NCBI RefSeq assembly: GCF_001625305.1
Contig: NW_017803910.1
Span: 868,001 to 932,000 of the forward strand
Reading direction: 5' to 3'
DNA: 64,000 nucleotides
Source of the DNA: Branchiostoma belcheri
Lineage: Eukaryota > Chordata > Leptocardii > Amphioxiformes > Branchiostomatidae
In this document: positions 1 to 36,042 of the stretch, piece by piece
Layout: the number at the start of each line of letters is the position of its first letter
Numbering within the stretch: the first letter of the stretch is position 1
Translations under genes and position numbers: made by a program
The notes under the pieces: generated by a model
The model's input: only the letters and a program-made list of their open reading frames with translations
Told to the model about the DNA's origin: nothing
Databases searched by the model: none

Positions 1-1590
1 GGTGGCTAGTGTGATTTATACGAAAATAAACTATTTTTTCTATTTTTGACTTTATCTCGTTTACTTCGTATCTTCGCTCTGACCTCATTCCATGACCTTC
101 CAGTACTCGAGACGGTTGAACCAACATGGCGGCGTGATTACCGAGGGGGTGCGCGGGAAGTGGAACCCTGGGTAAATTTGCTCATTCCTGACCTTTGCCC
201 TCTACGAAAAAATGTCTACCGTACTGAGAGCTTCATAATCCTGTTGTCTGCTTGTTTTAAACTATAAAAACAGCCTGACACCGAGTGTTTTATGGACACA
301 GTGCACACGTCAGTGGCTTGACCTGGACTGTCCTGTCAGCTTGAGGCAAAATGATCTGGTAGTTTCTGACAACCCAGTCGTCCCTGCCTTGACTTTCTGG
401 CTCAACTCATGACCTCGACGTTGGGAGGCGTGCCCCTGAGCTGATCTTAGAACCCTGTTGACGTAAAATATAGTCTTCACATAGAGACTCGCTTGAATGT
501 CTACATTCCTCGTCTGGCAGGACGCCGAGTTTGGAGACAAGAGGCCAACAACCGATCTCTGTCTACCGAGAACGTTACTTTTTACGTCATCAAACGTCTT
601 AGTCACTGCAGCCCATTTTTCAAGATTATTTCTAAGACGTAGTAGATTGTGTACACCTTAGACAGCAATGTTGGTCCTAGGCGTGGTAGTACAAGTCTCA
701 TGTGTTTTAAGAAGATACTGTCACGTTTTAAGATGTGAGGTTTCTGCTGATCGTTTCATGAGGTTAGAAAGTTACGGCTGCAAATATTAAGCTTGGGAAT
801 GATACTTCAGCGTACAAAAACATTGTGTAGGATGATTTTACACTTTAAGATGCCTATATGATAGAGTCATCAAAACAGCGATGCGCCAAGTGTTGAACAT
901 TTTCTGGATAATAGCTTATCTATGCTGCAAAGCAGTATCAGCTATGGACCAGATACTGTTGCGTTGATACTAGTGTGTTGATACTTGATTCGTTGCTCTA
1001 TCCCTATCCGCCCAGACAGACGGGATCCGCCCATTCTTACTTGCGTGCGAGGCGCGGAGTTACGGCTCCTGTCTGGGCTGCGTCAACACACGTAATTTTG
1101 TCCGCGTCCAACATCAGACGATCTGCGGCTTGGTCAACAAGGCTGCGTCCCCAAATACCCCGGGTTGTCCCACCCCTCCATAAATTAGAATGCCTGAAAA
1201 CAAGTCTGGACGTTTGGGTCGATCCATCTTCAGCCGCCCGCTTTATATTAAGTTTGAACTTTTGGCCCTTCGTTTCGACCTTATGATCTTTTCTTAACGT
1301 ACAAAAAAAGATGTAACGTCCTTAAATTCCAAGGTCTTCAATTCCGAAATGTTAGAACATATATTAAAGCAGTTGTTTGTGACTTCTTGATTCCTATGTA
1401 TTTCATTCATGTATATGTGTGTCGTCAATCAAATTCACTCACCTACGTATACTCCAGTGACTGATTATGTATGAAGAACTACGTCGCCACACAGCTACGT
1501 TACGTCACTGGTAACATTAAACATAAATAAAGAGTACAATCACACGGCACCTATGTGGAGGCAGCTCTAGATTTGACCCCGTGGGGGGTA

Positions 1591-1596
1591 TTTATT
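1591..1596 (-). terminator. Candidate polyadenylation signal for Hedgehog
   Basis: TTTATT on the plus strand reads AATAAA on the minus strand, about 1.7 kb past the Hedgehog stop. A weaker ATTAAA lies at 1714-1709. A UTR of this length is plausible for Hh genes, but only cDNA ends can decide; a non-canonical nearer signal is possible. Confidence 0.25.
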
Positions 1597-2039
1597 ATAA
1601 ACAACGAAAAAGTACAAAGTTACGATGTGTGTGACACTATCTTGGCTATTCAAGACACTTAACCTTTCAGCTGACAAGCTACAGTTTCAGAAGAGCTGCA
1701 TTATTTTCTTTAATAGATTGTGATATAGAATATGAAGCTATTATATAAATAAAATCTTGGAACAAAATAAAGTTTCTAACGAATATACATGTTTTCTTTC
1801 TTTTATAATACATCAATGTATATCCATCCTTCCATGGAATATCATTTTGTCAGAAACACCCAATCAACAACGTGGTTCACATAGTGTCCGTTTCTCTCCC
1901 CCAGGGCGCATGCCCCAACGACAAGGAGAAATACATCCCATAATATACAACTTTGCAGGAAACCACATTGGCCTCATAGTTTGCACTAAACACAAAAGCA
2001 GTCGCTCGGTATAAAAAGTACACCAGTCATTCATTTGTG

Positions 2040-2118
2040 ACGTCCACATCCGGGATACAGAGAAGCCCATATCCGGGACACTGTGAAATCCACATCCGGG
2101 ACACTTGAACCACATACG
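2040..2118. repeat. Short imperfect tandem repeat with core ACATCCGGGACAC
   Basis: Three spaced copies of the ACATCCGGGA(T/C)AC word, one written CATATCCGGG, recur at about 26-bp intervals with a fourth decayed copy. It is a minisatellite-like tract, and the overlapping minus-strand frame is only its translation. Confidence 0.6.
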
Positions 2119-3278
2119 AGACTTGTACAACACAAAAACAACAACAAAAAATGATTATCCAAAAACGGACTTGTCACGTGACTTGTGGCTTGTACTATGA
2201 TAGAATTAGAAGACTCAAGGCTCCTCAATACGTCGATGCAAACAAAAAACCAGTAGCTGCAAGAACCTGTAACTTCGTACGTTTCTATAGAATAACACGT
2301 TTTGATGCGCTCGTTTAAAGAAGAAATTTGTACATCTCTTTTTGGCGCCAGAGTTGAGTATGACGACGTCAAATGTAGATAAAATAACAATAAAACGAGC
2401 CTCAAGAGTTAAGTACGCCAAACCAGTTGGAAAAATGTAAGGGGGGAGGGGAGGTCAGAAAATGTAGTGAACTTTAGTATAGGGTTTCTCGAGTAAAATG
2501 GCAGGAATAGATCTACAAACAATGAAATGCCAAAAGTATGAATAAAAAATAGTAAAAACAAGATGAGGTCAGGACTTGGCATGAGGCTATTTTAGGGGTG
2601 TTTATCATGTTTGTTATGTGATTAACCAAAGTCTTATATACTCTTCACCCAATGAACAGCACATTCGGGCGCTTTGCTAGAGCTAAAAATGAAGTTAGAG
2701 ATTCTCCTGCAGCAGTTTAAGGTTAGATTTCTAGGTTAATGGTCTATAACACACGTTCGCACGCATGCGCATGAGTGTCTGTTAGGGCGGTGCTCCTTTG
2801 AAACCCAACAAGTTCAAACATCCTGAGTCGTTTGCAAGATGGTGCCGCCCAAAACCAGCCCATTTTAGCTTCGTTACTAAAGGAAATCTACATTTTCAAA
2901 ATATTTTCACATTTCTAAGATACTTTGGAACTTGAGGCGTGTTTAGACGATACCATTCTTGTAACGGGGGTGTTTGTACTTCTGTGGTTTTCGAGAAGGG
3001 CACTGATAATCAATAACTTGGACACATCATTTTGTCGTTAAAAATTACACCACAAAATCACACACAGCCGAGTAGACACTTTGTCTAAAATTTCAACAAC
3101 CAGGAAGGAAAAAATAAATACTGAGGCATGGTAACATTTGTCGCATATACATGTGTACTATTCACACTCTCATCAGGCGGTTAGTATTCAAATTTTTTCT
3201 CTTAAGGGGCCTTGAAGCAGACAGACAGACATAAAAATAATTATGTTACAGCGATTTTTTTCTGAAAATTACACAAGA

Positions 3279-26228
<22,950 letters not shown>

Positions 26229-26560
26229 AACTCTCCGAGCAGTGCTCCTCTGTCTTTATGTCGAACCGTACTGGCTCCTCGTCTCAGGCCCGTTTGACGG
26301 CCTCGCTGTAGTGTGATGTAGGTAAATATAACGCGCCGAGCCGTCTGTCTGTGCGCAAGGTTGTGTGAGGTGTGTCGCACTTGGCCGCTTCAGCTCACGG
26401 CGGTATGTATTCCCTTCTCCTCACACCTCCCTATTAACGGCTAAATTCCATGCGACCAGCTTTTATGTCGTTTTGTGCCCGTCAAGGCTTCTAACCACCC
26501 TGGCGACGTGAGGAAGTCATGACACATCCGCGGCTTGAGGTTTTCTAGAAAGAAGGGTCG
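26229..26560 (-). promoter_or_regulatory. Hedgehog promoter and 5' UTR region with a TATA-like box
   Basis: TAAATATA at 26323-26330 reads TATATTTA toward Hedgehog, about 95 bases before the ATG, which would put a start site near 26300 and a 5' UTR of about 70 bases. Reverse CCAAT boxes lie further out, near 26568 and 26834. The whole area is CpG-rich. The start site is inferred; 5' transcript ends would test it. Confidence 0.4.
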
Positions 26561-26897
26561 TCTCGCGATTGGTCAGCTTTTGTGCTTCGATGAAGCAAGG
26601 CAGAAAGCGGCACCTCCTTCTAGCCGCAAGGCCCGACACCCCGGAACACGGCCATCGTCCAAAAGTCGCGGGGAAGCCTCTCTGTCGTCACACCACAAAT
26701 CGGTTGTCCTTCGCAATGGGGTCACTCTCTCGTCGCAGATAGGAAAATTCAATACAGCATCGACGATTGCAAGTCCGACGCCCTTTTTTTCCTCAGGGGA
26801 GATCCTAGGGTAGCTCCGTCCGCGATTGCCTCCTCTATTGGACTGGGGATGGGACTCCTCACACTCCTTTGCTGTGTTTGAAATGTGGCTGGGCCGA

Positions 26898-26975
26898 CCA
26901 ATCACGAGCGCGCAGACGATTTGTCGTGCGCTCGGACCCACGTGTCCCCAGTGACGGGGGTCGGAGGTATAAAAG
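26898..26975 (+). promoter_or_regulatory. Candidate divergent promoter: CCAAT box and TATAAAAG box
   Basis: CCAAT at 26898-26902 is followed about 66 bases later by TATAAAAG at 26968-26975. This is the classical order and spacing for a plus-strand promoter, pointing away from Hedgehog. A transcript would start near 27000. No recognisable protein frame follows, so the product would be a short or non-coding RNA. Confidence 0.4.
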
Positions 26976-27000
26976 TTTTTTTTTGATTTATCGCGGCGGC

Positions 27001-30000
27001 AGTGAGTTGGGAGGTTGAAATGCGAGCCGCCGCTGGTACAAGGTATCTCTTCTCCTCTACTGCAGGTATTTTCCCACCTTTTGTATCCTTTCTTGCCCCG
27101 GCGCACGCTGGCCACATCTCCGGCACGTGCATACCAATAGCCGGACACAGGTACCGCTGGTTCTGGGGCCACGAAACGCGCACTCGATACAAGCCGCCAT
27201 TGTAGCGGTTCTCTGGTTCGCTGGGAGGCAAGAATGTCCCTCTTACAAGTCTCCCTCCTTCTTTATTCCCGTATTCTCCCAGCCCAGCACGGTCCGTGAG
27301 CGGCCGGGACCGCAGGTGTGCCAGCCCTGCTACTGCATATCCCTGATGCTAAATTTCACATCGCTTCGATCCCTTTTCGTCTGGCCTGGTGGTCCTTGCA
27401 TAAATCATGAGGCGTTAGCGTTAAACTCGCCCGGCCTATTTCCTTATCTACAAAAACCGTGAACGATCTTGTCCGACAAGCGCCATGGTTCCACCTATCG
27501 GTCGATGTGTATCTTCTGGGTTGAGATTATTGGAGGGGTGAACACAGAACAAACGTGAAGTCATAACACTGTCGCTTGTTGTAACAAGAGTTTTCCTAGC
27601 CTTAAAGACAATGCCGGTGGCGATTTGTACTGCCAATTAGCGACACCGAGGGCAGATAACGAGGCGGAACGGGACAATCAGCCGCACGGAGGGGGGCAGG
27701 GGTACGATATCACACCCGCCGCTTCTGCACCCGTAGCCTTGATAATGATATCACCCAAACGTCGTGATCCTTCCTAGCAGAACATATCCCTGGTCTGCTG
27801 AGAGATCTGACCGCTATCCCACTGTGAGGGTACAAGCAGTAGCAATCCTGGAGCGATTCTGGTTGAGATCTCGGTGTATTTGCTGCGGTTTTTGCGGTCA
27901 CAATATTATTCCCCCTGCGATACAGATATGATATTCCATCCAGCCAAATTACACAAAGCACCGGGTAACGATATGCCTCTGTAGTCACACAATCCTCACG
28001 GGGGAAACCCGGTTATCATATGCGGAAATTAATTCTAAAGGTCGCGATGGCAGACAATGAAACTGACAACACGTGTGTTATGACGCAAACACAATGCAAT
28101 ATTATGCAAGGATGATTTATTATCTTTCCGGGTACACGTATATCGGGAACACGTTATTGTGCTCTTTATATATGAGATACGAGAGGTCCGTATCACAGCG
28201 AATATCTTACCAGCATATTTTGCATGCTGATATTTTGTTCAAAAGGTCAATAACGATACCAATTCAATTGAAGAAAACCCCAATCAAACAACAGACAATG
28301 ACAAGCTACATTTATTTTCTTTATTTCTAACAGTTCTAATTTTATCCTCACATTATGGGTTTTATACGCACTGGCAGATTTAAAATTCGTCATTATTTAT
28401 TGGACTGTAGCTATGGATATGGTCATCATGCGAAGTCACTTAAGTGGAATATTCCCCATTGACTTGTATAACAGAAATTAATCAGGTACTTCATTCTGCA
28501 TTGTGAAGTAATAGCTAAGGACTTTCTGTACAAATCCAGCCGCATGACGCCAAAGAAATTGAATTTGTACATTTGAATCAGAATCGCCGGCGATTTGAGT
28601 TTCGGATGATATGGTAAGTCCGGTTGAACAGCGAGTGTTCTTTTGCTTCAGTGGGAGGGCTACTAGTAGCTGAAGGAGGCCGTTGGGAGCACATTCATCA
28701 GGACAAGTACAAATAACGGGCTGTTTTTCTGTGGGCGACATTCATGCCCGCCGTCCATGCGTGGTGTGCCACAGTGCACAACATGGCTCACTACCCAACA
28801 GGCGATGGCACGGGCTATTCAGACCTGCACACCGTGTTGTTTTTGTCGTGGAAAAAGGAAAACAAGTCGACGACTTGGGAATTTTCGCCTGAGTCGTAGA
28901 CGGATTCTGACAAATGATTTCCTCTGGGACGCTTCGATTTAGTACATGCAATAAATAATTATAGGAAGGTTTCGGAATAACCCGAATGTTTTCATATACA
29001 CAGACGCCTACGGTGTAAAATAGCTGGGATCGTCAGAAATGATAGATCGGGAATTAAAACTTACGATGATGTGTTTTAAAGCCTTGGTTCAGCCTCCAAC
29101 AACGTGTCACTGAAGAAATTGTGTTTTTTTCCTCCACTACGCGTAGAATGGCGTTGTAGGCCATGTTGCATATCAAGTGAACACAGTAGTATACAGGTTG
29201 GAGTTGGGTGGGGAGGGGGGCACAGCCGGGTAAGGCGACACCGCCAACATCGTTGTGGTGTGGGAGGGCGGATGGAAAACAAATAGAAAAGCAAATTAGA
29301 GGAAACAGTAGACGGGAGCAACAACACGGCCACAGTACCCAGGCATCCTGTGGTATCAGTTCAGCAGCCGTGACAGACGCTTCACATGGTGGACATAGCC
29401 AACATAACTGGCACAACACTGCTTTTTAAACCGTCCAAAACCCGACAGATTTTAGCAAAGAACGTATTGAAGAGAAACCGACGCTGAAATGCGGTATCAC
29501 AGGGTGTTTTGTGAGCAGTTGTAGAGTCGTGGAGCGTAAGAAACTTGTGGCTGGCAGTTCCTCGTGGCACGACTGCTAACAAGACAGACCCGGTGGGGAT
29601 CAGGGGGAGGGCTCGCGGCAAATTACCCAAATCACACGCTCAATTAACCTCGTCACCGACACCTCTCTCAATAGCCCCGCCGCCTCGCTCAATAAACTCA
29701 TCACTGGGGTCATTATCACCGATTAATTCACCCTTTTCATCCCCAATTTGTAGGCCGGCGATAACTATTACACGCGAGCGCCCTGTGCACTCAGACGGAA
29801 AATTGATTTGCGGGGTGTTTAGGAGAGGTATGGGCGGCTGAGCCGCGGAGCCCGCCCGGCATGCTCCAGCGGGGAGGGTAACCCCGGATCAAAAACCTCG
29901 CTACTGTGTTCCGCGCACCCGGGTTTATGTTCGGGATTAAGGACAGAATCCAACCCCAGCTCGGGGAACGTTGCAAAACATTTGGGAAAAGCACAAACGT

Positions 30001-31020
30001 CTCTCTTTTTTTCGTGACGAAAAATCTATGAGAACGACTGTCAAGAATGCAACAGGGCTCGATGGGAATATTCAATAAAGCTATTAAAGGACAATTACAT
30101 ATACACAAATCAAATAGAAAGAATTGTTTCTGCACCATCTAGTCTATGTTAAAAGTTGGTGATGTCGTCAGTTTTTTGTTTCTTGACGACTGTCATTGGT
30201 CATTTGAATACAATTCACCACTATGTTAATTTTGTGAGAAGCCCATCCTTACTATGTGTGCATAGAATTAGATACGCCAATCACTTTGTCCACACGTATT
30301 TTTATTGTTTAGTCCAAAACGTGCGAACTTAAAGCCTTGGTTTTCACATCCGTTGCCACTGTTAGACTCTTTTATCTGTCTATTCTCTCAATTTTGTTTG
30401 TGAGGCCCCCTCGTTCTTCCGTTTTGGAGTCAACGCTGTCCCTACAACAACACGTTCTTAACCCGATGCACTGCAAGTAAAAGGACGGCATCTAGTAATG
30501 TATAATTATTACACGTTTTGTTATGGCTATCCCTCGCTTACAACAACAACACGAGCATTAGCCAGATCGTAACGGGACACCCAAAGACAACAGCCATTTC
30601 CACGTGTTTTTACTAGTCGTATAAACTTGCGGCTTCTGTCGTTGTTGTTCTTGTATTGTCAGTAAAGACGGAGTTTTCACAGCGTCTAGGAGTGAAACTT
30701 TGGCTCCTAATGGCTGGATTATCAAGCAAAGAAAACAGTTTTATATATTATCTCAGGGTATCATGGTAAATAAACGGAAGCCTTCCTGTAGTCATTCTTT
30801 TCGGGTCCGTACTATCGGAGGGGCGAAGTTTAAGGGGAAAATTAAGAAAGAAATATTGCATATTGAAATGTTTAGTATGTTACTATCAAGCATTGAAGCC
30901 GCCTTGGTGACTTAATTTCTTGCGTCATACCCATGTAGTGAATCTATATATTCAGACCAAACGTGGAGGAAAGTGTATTTCTAATGTTTAAATTTAAACA
31001 TCTGACCTGTTTCTCTTCTT
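27001..31020. other. Upstream non-coding DNA, CpG-rich to about 30 kb
   Basis: I see no gene. GC- and CpG-rich blocks occur around 27.0-27.9 and 29.55-29.95 kb, with an AT-rich stretch near 28.0-28.6 kb between them. The block at 29.58-29.75 kb mixes homeodomain-type TAAT words (CAATTAACC, GATTAATTC) with GC-rich sequence, the texture of a regulatory element. That reading is only inference. Confidence 0.4.
30985..31000. repeat. Perfect 16-bp palindrome TGTTTAAATTTAAACA
   Basis: Self-complementary over all 16 bases, it sits just before the acceptor-like tract at 31009-31024. It may be chance in AT-rich DNA. Confidence 0.5.
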
Positions 31021-31024
31021 GCAG

Positions 31025-31445
31025 TGAAAACTCTCTTCGGTGCACATCACGTGGTGGCCAAAGATGTCCCGGATGTAGACGTCTCTGAAAGAAGGATATT
31101 GCTACAAGTACAAGAGTTTGAAGGGACCTTATAAGATTTTAAGAATATCAAAAACATAATTCAGAGAGAATGCACAAATATTTTTTTTCGATCCATCCCT
31201 TCCTAACATAACATGTTAATTCATACGTGTGTTTTATCAAGCTCGCTTGGTAGGTGGTATGTTTAATTCTGAGTACATTGTGTTTTTAGGGAAATATATC
31301 ACGTTATTATGTTCACATGGTGACTAAGTTGTAACTTGTAACAGTCTCTAATTAGATAATACATAATATGGATCCATGTCTTACAACCCTATGTTGGTAT
31401 ATGTTTGCTTAACTGTTAGTTATACTAATAAACAAATAACATAAC
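31025..31445 (+). ncRNA. Possible terminal exon of an unidentified plus-strand transcript
   Basis: Upstream is a near-ideal 3' splice site: branch-like CTGAC, then TTTCTCTTCTTGCAG ending at 31024. The following sequence ends in AATAAA at 31427-31432. In one frame the first 20 codons read ENSLRCTSRGGQRCPGCRRL and then stop at 31086-31088. In another, VKTLFGAHHVVAKDVPDVDV continues open to a TAA near 31131. Neither matches a family I know. The divergent promoter at about 26.97 kb could be its start, but I cannot join them with confidence. It could equally be a chance acceptor. Confidence 0.25.
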
Positions 31446-33130
31446 TTCCCTGTGTTCGTTTGGGTTTGTTCATCAGTATTTCTCATGAGCTAAGTTCTGG
31501 GTACGTCCAAGGTATAGGGTAAGTGGCATTCCTTGGGTTCATGCCCGTATCAGAATTACCCCCAAGACATGTCCGCTGCACCTGTGTCACTTTGTTCGGC
31601 CTTTGTTTAACTGTAACGTTCGTACAATGTGCGCCCTCCAATTAAGTGAATGGCAACATCCGAATGGCAGCGGGACAAAAGGGTCGGATGGCAAGTTCAA
31701 CACTGTATTGTTCATGGTGGGAACAACGCCAAATGTTCCTCAGGGTCAAAAAGACCTATGGATTGGTAGCCTTTATAGTAGGTTTCTTAGTGGGCGTTTT
31801 TACGTAGTAGATACTATTTGGAAGCATTATTTTGGGTGGCTGAGCTGCATGTGGGTTTGTGTGTATGTGTGTCCGGGCAGAGTAGGTTGACACCACTTGG
31901 GTGGGGCATTGACAGGCAAAATGAGTCAAAAGGTCAGACAAAGGAAGTGGGGCGAACTTAAGAGTAGGTTGACACCACCTGGGTGAGGAAGAAGTTATGA
32001 GATTGTTATGAAGAGTTATGAGATTGTGTCATTGTGTCAAATGAAGAAAAGGAAAAGGACATAATAGAATGGAATAGAACAGACTATAATGATTGACACC
32101 TGTTTATTATCTTTCAGAAATAAAGATGAATGTAGACGTGTCAGTCACACTGCCAATGGCAGCTAAATATAGCCCTCCTGATAAGGTTGACTGAACCTTG
32201 TACAGTGAGGACCTTTTCACTCAGAACCTCGTGTAAATAGCAAGGCGCACAGCAGTAAAACAACAAAGGTCAGGAAGATGAAGAAAGGTTATCGGCTGCG
32301 GTGTAGACATTTAACAGTAACCTCCAAGCAGATGTAAGGGTCCCCTTGGAGATTGTAAGTAAGAGAAGGGGGTCCAGTTTTTAGAACCTAATTTATGTTC
32401 TTTTTCTGTTCTTTTTTTTAAAAAATGGGCAGGGCACTTACGCACTTACTCATGACCTCGTTTAGATTCATATGTTCGAGTTCAGTACACATGGTTCGCT
32501 CATGTGTGCAAAAGGATGGATGAAAACGGAAGAAAAGGCCTTATGGTTACATCCGTTATGGGAGCGTCTTCAGACCAGCTTAGAGGCCGTCGCCTTCTCT
32601 GACGCGGAGGTAAGCGCCAAGACAGGGGAGAACAGAGGGAGGACAGACCGAGAGTCGTTCCGCCTGCGCAGCTGGGATCGCCCAGAAGAAAGGGCGGCAT
32701 TTACGGGCGGATTTGGCGGGATTGTGCGCGGGATCTGCCGGGATGACAGGCGGCCTCCCCCGCAGTTAGCTACCGGCGCCGGGGCGCAAACAGGTGGAGA
32801 CCGCGGGTTTATGTCAAGCCTCCTGACTGAACAGTACTGTCTCGACGTGAGGGAATACAGACTTGAAAAGAATTTAGGAATGATACGGCTCTTCCTGGCA
32901 AACGTACAGCTCTTGGAACATCAGCATCACCAAATCCATTAGTATGAAAGCTCATCTGTGTTCAAATTGACAGAATGCATAGTTTTAAAAGTTTAAGACT
33001 TAGTTCTAACATGGAAAGAAAGACTTACCATAAATTTTCGGTCAACCTCCATCAGATGTATGATCCATTCGCTGACTCTCCGGAAGTCGGAAGCCACGAA
33101 ATTCATTTGTCTTCATCAACAGTTGTTGTC
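31446..33130. other. Non-coding stretch with a GC-rich island at 32.57-32.83 kb
   Basis: The island is sharply GC-rich compared with both flanks and carries an open plus-strand frame (32472-32942, 156 codons) without recognisable domains. A frame of this length is expected by chance in GC-rich DNA. It could be a CpG island, an enhancer or an exon of a non-coding RNA. Confidence 0.3.
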
Positions 33131-33135
33131 GGTGA

Positions 33136-33208
33136 AAAACTCACTCCTTGGCAAAACTTCCTCCGTGGAAAAACTCCGTCCGCGGCAAAACTTCGTCCGC
33201 GGCATAAC
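33136..33208. repeat. 17-bp tandem repeat, four units
   Basis: Units start at 33136, 33153, 33170 and 33187 with core AAAACT(T/C)CGTCCGCGGC and an exact 17-base period. The last two units differ at one position. No function is evident. Confidence 0.8.
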
Positions 33209-33759
33209 GCGCGTCGTTTCCCGAAAAACGCTGCCGCCGCACTAGACACGGACATACAAAGCGCCACATGCTCTTTCCCTCTCTGAGACAAAAGCAAAGA
33301 ATTAAATTATAAAATCAGTCGACACCTTACCTTTTTCACCTTACCTCATGTTTTTCTAGTCTAGTTCCTTTTTCTCACATCCTCAGTACGCGTCGGTTCA
33401 AGAAGTCAGTGTCCTGAAAAAATGGATGATTTTTTGAGTGGGAAATATCAGAATGCAGAATGCAAAGGAAAATACCGACTCATGTATTCGCATTAATTAA
33501 TGACTATGCTACGTAGAACGGAGATGGTAAGGAAGTTTGCTTAAATTCTACTTAAAGTTGATAAAACTGACGGAAAACGTTGGTCCTATGAAAAGTCATG
33601 GGAAAATGTCTATGGAATAAACGAGAGTGTCTGTGTCGACCCCTGGCTACAACCTTCTTGTTGATGTTTGCTGTACGGAAAACATGCAAAGGTCACTGAC
33701 CCCATAACCCATCAAACATACCCATCATACACGGCGAGATACCTGGCATGTCTGAAGCC

Positions 33760-33773
33760 GTTGCCATGGCGAC
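33760..33773. promoter_or_regulatory. RFX X-box-like site
   Basis: GTTGCCATGGCGAC, one mismatch from the GTNRCC-N0-3-RGYAAC consensus, immediately followed by CCAATCAG, a CCAAT word. RFX next to NF-Y type sites is a known pairing in other promoters. Confidence 0.4.
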
Positions 33774-36042
33774 CAATCAGACGACACACGGCCACCGTCC
33801 TCTTCAAGGTCCTTCAAAGCGCGCGAGTTGCCAGAAATACGGAGCCCAGGTATGTGCGCCACGCGGGAGTCCAGAGATGATACGGCCCTGTCATGTTGTC
33901 CGCACACCGACCGTGGGAACTTGTATGGCCGTCTAATTAAATGAAGAAAAATCACAAACATGGCGATTGATTGACATGAGATAGTACCAACATAAACATA
34001 TGATGTCAACAATTTAGCTCTTTACTTGAGCTGATGTTTCAACAGTATAATCACTAACATGCTACTGGTAATCGCTAGCTTACTAATGAATTAACCTACG
34101 ATGATTAAACCACGTATCTAGAGTCCGCATGGACCACAGCACTGCTTTTATTTTTTAATTTTCTTAATTACATTAGAGTTTTTACTTTCTATTCTACGTG
34201 ATAGTTGTCACTCCACACAATTAGCTAGAGATTTACGTAAGTGTCCTCGTGGCTGCTAATGGCTATTAGTTTATCTACGCATTTGGTACTTATATTAGCT
34301 CACTTTTAACTCAACTCTAGTTTAGGCACATTTTTTAAATACACTCACTAAAACCATCACTTTCTACTCTTTCCAGACCCATCTGAAGCCTGGTAGAAGT
34401 GAACTAGACCGAAGCTAGTATGAGTCATAAGGTATAAGAAAGCTACAATTTTGCGTCGTTTCATTCCATTTCCATTCAACAGTATCCATATTCATTGATA
34501 TGTAGCCACGTCCATGAATGAAGATATTTGTGATCGTAATGTACATGTTATTGTCGTTATTTTTAGCGCATTTTTTCGCGCCGTGGTGAGAAGAAACATA
34601 ACTCTGCTATCCGAGAAACGTCTCCGAAGCCGCCCGACAGGTTTACGAGTGAACAAACGAGGTGGTAATGTTCGTGTGTTTGAGAAAGTTGGCCGACAGA
34701 TGGCACCAGCAAAGAGGACGTCTAATGATGGCTACATCCACAACATTTATTAAAAGAAAATTAGTCTTTATTGCTGATAATTCTACCGTATCCCTCTTAT
34801 ATCTATTTCTTTTTTGGGGGGGGGGGTCAGGCGTGAGCCTCAAGCGTTAAGCCTCTCCACGTAAAAAGAACCCATCACACGTATCGAGAACCAAACCTAC
34901 TAGGCCTCATTGCACTACTAGCTACATCAGTTAAGGATGGCTACGTTCATTCTTAACTTGGACCATCTTATGAATGTAGCTATGCTGTTCTCAACGTAGT
35001 TTTTGGATGCCATTTTACGTTTAAGGCCTGTGTCGCAGTCTGCCAAAGTTAGAATTTCCGGTGAATATCACAATGACACTTATATCATGGCTGCTGATCA
35101 TAAACGGATATTTCTGGAAGGAAGACCTTTGATCCTCAGTCTGCTCTCGTATGCACATTTTCCCACTCACCCTATTCTTGTAAAAAGTTGTTACAAACCA
35201 CGTGGCATGATTTGTGATGGTCACCTGATTTGTGACGTACTAACCAGCTAATATCGCATTCGATAGCCAGGCATTTTAGCGGCATGAAGGGTTTATATGA
35301 TGATGAATTATAGATATTAGGGCAAATGTTCCAGCACAATGGCAATTTAGCACATATGTTTACCGCCAAGTACGGAAATGTTTTCTTCCTTGTGGGGCGA
35401 GCTAAGTGGCAATAAGAGCTGAATAGGTGTGAAAGTGGCTGGGAATATTGGCGATGAAACCCATCTGTAGTACAAACATACAACAATCAGTAAGATCGAC
35501 ATCACGATCAGCTATCAAAGCATGGTCAATTTTTACTGAAATATCATTTCCTTTCTGACGGTGTGTGTTGAATGAAATCTTAAGACACATGTTGGACACG
35601 CTACCACGTGTCTTTTTGATAGACTGTGTGAAAAGGATAATGTGAACGATTTTGTTTACCCTACCGGACCCACAAGACAACAGACATACGCGTAGCAGGA
35701 AATTGGAGACAGGAAAAGAGATAACCTTTTCTGGGACCTTTTACCAAACTTCCTGTCAGTGTCTCCCACGTTCCTAGCACGTGAACGTTACTACGGAAAC
35801 ACAAGCTAGTCACGGACATACCGAAAACAAAACCTCCGTGTACGGAGGTAAAAATATTGTACGACGTATACGTGACTGTGCCTTAAGTAAGGACTCGTCA
35901 CCTGACGTTACCTCCAGCCGCACACGCGTCAAGACAGACGTGAGGTTGCCGGGTGATGTGCTATTATCGCTACAAACGGCGATAAGTCACCAACGGGTCT
36001 CACAACTGATAACCTCTGACCTCATCACACCTGTCAGAGATA

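Larger units (their letters stand above)
1..3278. other. 3' flank of Hedgehog, possible 3' UTR, no gene seen
   Basis: This stretch lies downstream of the Hedgehog stop. I see no reading frame with recognisable domains. It is AT-rich with short direct repeats. Some part nearest 3278 must be Hedgehog 3' UTR, but no minus-strand AATAAA occurs in the first 1.6 kb, so the transcript end is unclear. Confidence 0.5.

Noticed and set aside
26573-27172. A 199-codon open frame on the minus strand just upstream of Hedgehog
   Set aside because: It lies in CpG-rich promoter DNA where stops are scarce, has no recognisable domain or good splice context, and overlaps the promoter elements of both strands.
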